Positions 6,653 through 10,993 of a DNA stretch of 10,993 bases are shown piece by piece. The DNA is taken from positions 1-10,993 of the forward strand of contig JAEXVC010000168.1 in NCBI GenBank assembly GCA_023406715.1, in the 5' to 3' direction. Numbering within the stretch: the stretch's first letter is position 1; each line of letters begins with the position of its first letter. Origin of the DNA: Bacteroidota bacterium (lineage in GTDB: Bacteria; Bacteroidota; Bacteroidia; Bacteroidales; Tenuifilaceae). The notes beneath the pieces are model-generated. The model saw nothing but the letters and a program-made list of their open reading frames with translations, had not been told where the DNA came from and made no database searches. A program made the translations under genes and the position numbers.

Positions 6653-8599
6653 TTACTTAAAGAATACCGCGGCAAACTTGCACGTAGTTTGACAAACTCC
6701 ACATCCAATACACTTCTCCTCAACTATAAAGTAAGGCGAACGAGGTGTTCCAATAATTGCGTTAGTAGGACATTTCTTAGCACAAGCGGTACATCCAGTA
6801 CATTTATCTACATCTATATAGAATGTTCTTAAATCGCGACAAACGCCGGCCTTACATTTACGGTCGAAAATATGCTCCTCAAACTCATCCCTGAACGATT
6901 TTAAAGCCTTTAACAAAGGCTTGGGCGCAGTTTGACCTAGTCCACAGAGCGATGTATCCTTCATCACCTCGGCTAACGTTTCCAAGTGAATAACACCTTT
7001 GAATCGCTCAAGCGTATTGTGCCCTTCGTTGCTATAAGGACGGCGAGATATATTATCGAGAATTTGATACATTCTGTTTGAACCCTCACGACAAGGAATA
7101 CACTTGCCACAGCTCTCGTTACGGATAAAGTGCATAAAATACTTGGATAAATCCACCATACACACAGTTTCATCCAGTATCTGAACGCCCCCAGAGCCCA
7201 TAGAAATTCCCTTACTATTCAACTCATCAAAGTCAATTGGAACATCCATTTCATCAGGGGTTACGCTAACGCCCGAAGGGCCTCCTAGATGAATTGCCTT
7301 AAGCGCTTGGTCGGGCTTAACACCTCCAGCCAAATCAACTAGAGTTGACAATGACTCTCCCATCGAAACCTCAACCATACAGGTATTGGAAACCTTTCCA
7401 TTAATGGAGAATATTTTTGTTCCCTTTGAATTTTGCGTTCCAATATTAGCAAACCAAGTTGCTCCATTTAAAAGTATATCGGGGATATTTGCAATAGTTT
7501 CTACGTTGTTAACAACCGTGGGCTTGTTATTAAAACCAACCTCAGTTGGATAGGGCGGTTTAATTGATGGCATCCCACGTTTACCCTCTAAACTGCGGAT
7601 TAAAGCAGTTTCCTCGCCACACACATATGCCTCGGGTCCACGCTTAATGGTGATATCGAGGCTAAAGCCACTATCGAGAATGTTGTAACCAAGCAAACCA
7701 AAATCGTAAGCTTGCTTAATTGCCGTTTCCATTCTCGTAACTGTTAAATCGTATCTATTTCGGATATAAATAAACGCCTTATTAGCACTAATTGCATAGG
7801 AACTTATAATAATTCCCTCAATAATACGATGTGGGTCGCTCTCAATAAGCAATCTATCCATAAATGCGCCAGGGTCGCTCTCGTCGGCATTACAGATAAA
7901 ATAGCGTTCGTTTGTAGGAAAAGCCAATGCTTTTCGCCACTTTACTCCTGTTGAAAAACCACCACCGCCTCGTCCTCTCAATCCACTCTCCTCAACAGTT
8001 TTGCAAACCGAGTCGCACGTGTACTGCCGTAATGTTTTAGCTAGCGCAGAATACCCTCCACTTGCAATATAGTCAATTATACTCTCAGGATTTATTACAC
8101 CAGAATTACGGAGAAGTAAACGATTCTGCTTTGCAAAGAAAGGGTGCTCTGTCATCAATGGCACATCTGGCCAAAGTTCTAGTATTGACGAAGGGTACTG
8201 AAACAAAGCAACATCTGATTGAATAAAATTATTCAGCGCCCCATCCAGAATTGAACGAACATTGTCAGCCGATACATTTCGGAATGCAACCCTCGATTTC
8301 CCAGGAAGTTGAACCTCTACAATAGGTTCGAACGAACACATACCTAAGCTTCCAACCCTAACCAAATCGGCATTTATAGCATTCTCATCAATATAATTTT
8401 TAATTGCATCGTAGGTTCTTAAGGCTCCTGCAACAATTGAAGAGGTTGTAATGCCAATAAAAATAATTGGTTTGCTAATTCGCTCGTGCCTATAGCTGAA
8501 TAATTTTTCAGAAATATCATGAGGCAAATCAGAGTGAAGGTTTGGTATAACCTTTTCGGCAAAGAAACTACGGTCGGTATTGGTATAGGGTGCATCCAT
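6653..8599 (-). CDS. hydB: NAD-linked hydrogenase FMN/Fe-S subunit HydB (NuoF-like)
   Basis: Binds NAD(H), FMN and Fe-S clusters and passes electrons to HydA. The 648 residues show: an N-terminal thioredoxin-like domain (about 40-125); the NuoF core with SGLRGRGGGGFSTG (205-218), CNADESDPGAF (236-246) and EAYVCGEETALIRSLEGKRG (323-342) for FMN/NADH; the SLBB region; the NuoF [4Fe-4S] cluster C497/C500/C503 plus C552; and a C-terminal 2x[4Fe-4S] ferredoxin (C600/603/606/610 and C630/633/636/640). This layout is that of HydB from HydABC enzymes rather than plain NuoF. The N-terminal domain has lost three of the four [2Fe-2S] cysteines seen in homologues; only C88 in GSLGMCSFEP remains, so it probably carries no cluster. 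The start is ATG at 8597-8599, 10 bp after hydC. HydB against HndC naming is a matter of homologue choice; the NuoF-like function is firm. Confidence 0.95.
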   Translation of the reverse strand: MDAPYTNTDRSFFAEKVIPNLHSDLPHDISEKLFSYRHERISKPIIFIGITTSSIVAGALRTYDAIKNYIDENAINADLVRVGSLGMCSFEPIVEVQLPGKSRVAFRNVSADNVRSILDGALNNFIQSDVALFQYPSSILELWPDVPLMTEHPFFAKQNRLLLRNSGVINPESIIDYIASGGYSALAKTLRQYTCDSVCKTVEESGLRGRGGGGFSTGVKWRKALAFPTNERYFICNADESDPGAFMDRLLIESDPHRIIEGIIISSYAISANKAFIYIRNRYDLTVTRMETAIKQAYDFGLLGYNILDSGFSLDITIKRGPEAYVCGEETALIRSLEGKRGMPSIKPPYPTEVGFNNKPTVVNNVETIANIPDILLNGATWFANIGTQNSKGTKIFSINGKVSNTCMVEVSMGESLSTLVDLAGGVKPDQALKAIHLGGPSGVSVTPDEMDVPIDFDELNSKGISMGSGGVQILDETVCMVDLSKYFMHFIRNESCGKCIPCREGSNRMYQILDNISRRPYSNEGHNTLERFKGVIHLETLAEVMKDTSLCGLGQTAPKPLLKALKSFRDEFEEHIFDRKCKAGVCRDLRTFYIDVDKCTGCTACAKKCPTNAIIGTPRSPYFIVEEKCIGCGVCQTTCKFAAVFFK

Positions 8600-8609
8600 A
8601 GGTAATCTT

Positions 8610-9068
8610 TTACTCTATGATTAATTCGTCTAAAATGCTCTTTAACTTAACGGGAGTTAACTCAGCGTGGTACTCACCATTAATTGAAATAACAGGGCCT
8701 AAATGGCAAGCTCCCATACAGGTTAGTACCTCAAGGCTAAACAAACCATTCCTAGTGGTTTGACCATTCTTAATTTTCAGATTCTTCTCGATATAGTCAA
8801 TAATCCACTTGGAACCATTCATCCGGCACGATGTGCCGTTGCAGGCCTGAATATGGTGTTTACCTTTTTTCTCGAAACGAAATTGATTATAGAAAGTAGC
8901 TAATCCGTAAATTTTAGATGTTGGTATGTTTAAATGCTTACCAACCATAACTACGGCATCCTCGTTCAAACACCCGACCTGTTCCTGAATCTCCTGTAGT
9001 ATAGGGATTAAACTATCTCGGCCAGAATGACTATACATTTCGAGAATTGCATTAACTTTTTCTTTCAT
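8610..9068 (-). CDS. hydC: NAD-linked hydrogenase [2Fe-2S] subunit HydC (NuoE-like)
   Basis: Small thioredoxin-fold [2Fe-2S] subunit that pairs with the NuoF-like subunit. From the ATG at 9066-9068 the protein has 152 residues, typical for NuoE/HydC. An N-terminal helical bundle (about 1-60, with GLATFYNQF) is followed by the thioredoxin-like domain with all four ligands: CNGTSC (C76, C81) and CMGAC (C117, C121). It is the first gene of the minus-strand operon, 10 bp before hydB. The frame also has a GTG two codons upstream (9072-9074), which would add two residues. I prefer the ATG because a TTTGAG sequence lies at a usable distance upstream of it. Two Rex-like palindromes lie 22-101 bp upstream of this start. 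Because HydB has a degenerate thioredoxin-like domain, this subunit probably supplies the only [2Fe-2S] cluster of that type in the trimer. Confidence 0.94.
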   Translation of the reverse strand: MKEKVNAILEMYSHSGRDSLIPILQEIQEQVGCLNEDAVVMVGKHLNIPTSKIYGLATFYNQFRFEKKGKHHIQACNGTSCRMNGSKWIIDYIEKNLKIKNGQTTRNGLFSLEVLTCMGACHLGPVISINGEYHAELTPVKLKSILDELIIE

Positions 9069-9089
9069 AATCACTCAAAGATTGCATAA

Positions 9090-9107
9090 CTGTTATTCAA
9101 CTAACAA
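9090..9107. promoter_or_regulatory. Candidate Rex operator upstream of hydC (proximal)
   Basis: CTGTTATTCAACTAACAA matches the Rex-type palindrome TTGTTAA-N4-TTAACAA at 11 of 14 defined positions, with a perfect TGTTA/TAACA inner pair. It ends 22 bp before the hydC ATG, a position suited to repression of the operon. A rex gene sits in the same operon. This is inferred from pattern only. Confidence 0.45.
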
Positions 9108-9151
9108 ACATGTAATTAACTGTAAACATGAATATTAACTACACTGCCTTA

Positions 9152-9169
9152 CTGTTAATTCTGGAACAA
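9152..9169. promoter_or_regulatory. Candidate Rex operator upstream of hydC (distal)
   Basis: CTGTTAATTCTGGAACAA matches TTGTTAA-N4-TTAACAA at 11 of 14 defined positions, with a good left half and a weaker right half (GGAACAA). It begins 62 bp from the start of the proximal candidate, about six helical turns, so cooperative binding is possible. It is weaker evidence than the proximal site. Confidence 0.35.
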
Positions 9170-9262
9170 TTTAATAAATGAAATTAAAAAAGCCAAGTGT
9201 TTTATAATTTTGAGCTGTTTTTTAACATATTCTGATAAATCGTTACCAATTTTCAATTGCTT

Positions 9263-9270
9263 TATATTTG
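9263..9270 (+). promoter_or_regulatory. Candidate Bacteroidota -7 promoter element for the ferredoxin-sensor pair
   Basis: TATATTTG fits the Bacteroidota -7 consensus TAnnTTTG exactly. It would place transcription start near 9275, about 105 bp before the ATG at 9381. No clear TTG -33 element sits 19-21 bp upstream, and a second exact match, TAATTTTG, occurs at 9205-9212. In such AT-rich DNA either may be chance. Confidence 0.25.
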
Positions 9271-9380
9271 TTACTTTTACATGAATAATCTTTCTTATAT
9301 TAGCAAGGTATATTATGGCAAATGTTTATTCAGATTGATAAATTTTGCCAATTTTTGTTATTGAAATAACAATCGGTGGG

Positions 9381-9632
9381 ATGGACAAGAAAAATGAGAT
9401 AATAATTTGTTTGGGAAGTTCTTGTTTTGCTAGAGGAAATAAAGCAACCTTAAAGGCAATAGTAAAATACCTTGAAGACCATAAACTTAAAGATAAAGTT
9501 TACTTTCATGGAGGTCATTGTTTTGGCAAATGCGCCGAAGGACCTATTGTTAAAATAAACGATAAAATCTTTACTGGGGTTGATGAGTACAACATTATAG
9601 ACATATTAACTCTTGAACTCAACGAGGATTAA
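9381..9632 (+). CDS. Small thioredoxin-like [2Fe-2S] ferredoxin
   Basis: An 83-residue protein consisting only of the NuoE C-terminal, thioredoxin-like ferredoxin fold. Four ligands are in the family pattern: CLGSSC (C10, C15) and CFGKC (C47, C51), the latter in the segment GGHCFGKCAEGPIVKIN. There is no signal peptide. I chose the ATG at 9381 with GGTGGG just upstream; the same frame opens earlier at a TTG (9345), which would add 12 residues that do not resemble the family. It precedes the second sensory hydrogenase by 19 bp on the same strand, so the two are almost certainly co-transcribed. It probably carries electrons to or from that sensor (inference). Direct electron transfer with HydABC is an alternative. 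Confidence 0.9.
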   Translation: MDKKNEIIICLGSSCFARGNKATLKAIVKYLEDHKLKDKVYFHGGHCFGKCAEGPIVKINDKIFTGVDEYNIIDILTLELNED

Positions 9633-9651
9633 AACCTGAAACTGATAAGAG

Positions 9652-10993
9652 ATGTCGCAACTTTTTGATATAAATAAGAATGCCTGCATTAACTGTTACG
9701 CTTGCGTAAGAGTTTGTCCTGTTAAAGCCATTGAAGTTAAGGCAGGGCAAAATTATGCCAGGATAATTCAAGAACGGTGCGTTGGGTGCGGAAGTTGTTT
9801 AAATATCTGTCCTGTTAATGCAGTATCGTACCGTTCATCGAAAAAAGAGGTACTAGAATTACTAAATACAGGCGCAAAAGTAGCAGCCATTTGCTCACCC
9901 AGTATTTCGGGGGAGTTTTCTGACATAACCGATTACCGTCGATTTGTGCAGATGATTAAAGCCCTTGGCTTTACCTACGTTTGCGAGGTTACTTTTGGAG
10001 TGGATTTGGTTGCGCAGGAGTACAAAAAGCTTTTCGAGGATTTCAAAGGAAAGTACTTTATCACCAGTGTATGCCCAGTTGTAGTATCGATGGTTGAGAA
10101 GTATCACCCCGATTTAGTTCAAAACCTTGCACCAATCATCTCACCAATAATTGCTACAGCACAAGCAGTTCATAAGGAGTACGGTGCCGATACTAAGGTT
10201 GTTCTTATTGGCCCTTGCATCCAGAGCAAGGAGGAGGCCAAACTTTTCAACGGTGAAAGTTTGATTGACGAAAACCTAACTTTTGTTGAATTACGTGAAC
10301 TATTCGACGAGTTCAACATTAAGGAAAGTAATTTTGAGTATGCCGAATTTGATGAACCTATTGGCTACAAAGGCTCATTATTCCCAATCGGAAGCGGTAT
10401 TCTGCAAGCAGTGGATATAAACCAAAGTTTGCTCACTGGAAACATAATCAGTTCGAACGGTCCAGACAACACTCTGGAAGCTTTGGAACAGTTCGAAAGC
10501 AGCATCGAGCTGATCAACCGTCACTTCAACCTATTCTACTGCGAAGGATGCTTAATGGGGCCTGGAACCTCAAAGGGTGGTAAAAAGTTTATTCGCCGAA
10601 CAATGGTGGTAAACTACGCCAATAAGCGTTTAAAAACTTTCGACCGTGATAAGTGGGAAAAGAATATTGCCAAGAATACTAAAAACGATTACTCCAGAAC
10701 TTTCACCATTGATGACCAACGCCTTCCTCCGCCATCAGAACAAAAGGTTGAAGAGGTATTAAAGGCTATCGACAAGGAACTTATGGGGAAAGACTCAGGC
10801 TGTGAGGCTTGCGGATACTCATCGTGTAGGGAATTTGCTGCGGCTGTTGCATCAGGGCTCGCGCATACCGATATGTGTTTAAACTTTTCACTTAAAAATC
10901 GTCAGGAATACATCAAAACCCTCAGGGCAACTAACGAAAAGTTGGCTAAAACACAAGAGGCACTTAGAGAATCGGAGAAAAAAGCACGAGTTG
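9652..10993 (+). CDS. Second sensory [FeFe]-hydrogenase-like protein, 3' end truncated by window
   Basis: Starts at ATG 9652 after an AAGAG ribosome-site-like sequence; 447 codons are open to the window edge with no stop. Domain order copies the N-terminal part of the kinase fusion at 2900-4897: two [4Fe-4S] motifs (C12/15/18/22 and C43/46/49/53), the [FeFe]-hydrogenase H domain (about 70-350), a Cys cluster CEACGYSSC with C409 (C384/387/392/409), then a helical linker (about 415-447) rich in Lys and Glu that normally leads to an output domain. Likely H-cluster ligands are C141 (TSVCPV), C189 (GPCIQSK) and C297/C300 (CEGC). Deviations from catalytic enzymes: Val140 replaces the proton-shuttle Cys, Gly187 the L2 Met, and Ser192 the Lys that contacts the cluster. 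The output is beyond the edge; a PAS domain, histidine kinase or PP2C-type phosphatase are the usual options, and I cannot tell which. Confidence 0.88.
   Translation, partial: MSQLFDINKNACINCYACVRVCPVKAIEVKAGQNYARIIQERCVGCGSCLNICPVNAVSYRSSKKEVLELLNTGAKVAAICSPSISGEFSDITDYRRFVQMIKALGFTYVCEVTFGVDLVAQEYKKLFEDFKGKYFITSVCPVVVSMVEKYHPDLVQNLAPIISPIIATAQAVHKEYGADTKVVLIGPCIQSKEEAKLFNGESLIDENLTFVELRELFDEFNIKESNFEYAEFDEPIGYKGSLFPIGSGILQAVDINQSLLTGNIISSNGPDNTLEALEQFESSIELINRHFNLFYCEGCLMGPGTSKGGKKFIRRTMVVNYANKRLKTFDRDKWEKNIAKNTKNDYSRTFTIDDQRLPPPSEQKVEEVLKAIDKELMGKDSGCEACGYSSCREFAAAVASGLAHTDMCLNFSLKNRQEYIKTLRATNEKLAKTQEALRESEKKARV

Larger units (their letters stand above)
9069..9380. other. Divergent intergenic region between hydC and the ferredoxin gene
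   Basis: About 310 bp, very AT-rich, with no supportable gene. An ATG at 9315 opens only a seven-codon frame. It must hold promoters for both directions. I see two Rex-like palindromes near hydC, a direct repeat AAACATG (9106-9112 and 9124-9130), and TAnnTTTG-like boxes on the plus strand. No sigma-54 type GG-N10-GC element was found in my reading, and I saw no convincing riboswitch or terminator hairpin. Confidence 0.7.

Noticed and set aside
6238..6832. Several overlapping open frames on both strands in the hydA/hydB junction
   Set aside because: They are out-of-frame shadows of the Cys-rich hydA 5' end and hydB 3' end and have no family features.
9114..9160. AATTAAC ... GTTAATT inverted repeat
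   Set aside because: Only 7 bp arms with a 33 bp spacer in AT-rich DNA; likely chance, or part of the Rex-like half-sites.
9312..9335. TGGCA sequence considered as a sigma-54 promoter
   Set aside because: There is no GC at the required 10 bp spacing from the GG, so the -12 element is missing.
9345..9380. TTG start extending the small ferredoxin by 12 residues
   Set aside because: The added residues do not fit the family N-terminus, and an ATG with GGTGGG upstream lies at 9381.
9895..10107. Minus-strand open frame of 70 codons
   Set aside because: It lies antisense within the hydrogenase-like sensor, where the plus-strand frame has strong motifs throughout.
1..10993. Mobile elements, CRISPR arrays, tRNA or rRNA genes
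   Set aside because: No transposase, integrase, spaced direct-repeat array, or tRNA-like or rRNA-like sequence was seen.

Overview
The window reads as an anaerobic, H2-metabolising member of the Bacteroidota. The evidence is an AT-rich genome, weak Shine-Dalgarno signals, TAnnTTTG-like candidate -7 boxes, and a Rex/RibF/HydABC gene style. A Bacteroidales or Marinilabiliales-type fermenter is my inference; no rRNA or marker gene here proves it. Most of the window is one minus-strand hydrogenase operon. It is flanked on the left by an unrelated ribF and on the right by a divergent plus-strand pair.

Layout, left to right. (1) 1-561, minus: 5' part of ribF (FAD synthetase), cut by the window edge. 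(2) 602-633: strong intrinsic terminator for the minus-strand operon. (3) 658-9068, minus, seven closely spaced genes; transcription runs right to left: a NuoE/HydC-type [2Fe-2S] subunit, a NuoF/HydB-type FMN/Fe-S subunit, a HydA-type [FeFe]-hydrogenase catalytic subunit, a soluble [FeFe]-hydrogenase-like sensor fused to a histidine kinase, a stand-alone receiver protein, a receiver-histidine kinase hybrid, and the NADH/NAD+-sensing repressor Rex. (4) 9069-9380: intergenic region of about 310 bp between divergent genes, with two Rex-like palindromes and candidate promoter elements. (5) 9381-10993, plus: a small thioredoxin-like [2Fe-2S] ferredoxin followed by a second [FeFe]-hydrogenase-like sensor, whose C-terminal output domain is cut off by the window edge.

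How the genes would work together (inference). HydABC would couple NAD(H), and probably ferredoxin, to H2 in the cytoplasm. The fused hydrogenase-kinase would sense H2 or redox state and phosphorylate the two receiver proteins encoded just downstream. Rex would report the NADH/NAD+ ratio back to the operon through the palindromes before hydC and before rex. The divergent ferredoxin plus second sensor looks like a parallel branch. The window thus holds an H2-producing or H2-consuming enzyme together with two hydrogenase-derived sensors and a redox repressor. None of the two-component proteins visible here has a DNA-binding domain.

Sequence oddities include loss of three of four cluster cysteines in the thioredoxin-like domain of HydB, loss of the proton-shuttle cysteine in both sensors, a Ser in place of the H-cluster-contacting Lys in the second sensor, and a Leu at the CpI Glu279 proton-path position in HydA. 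Maturases HydE/F/G are not in the window.
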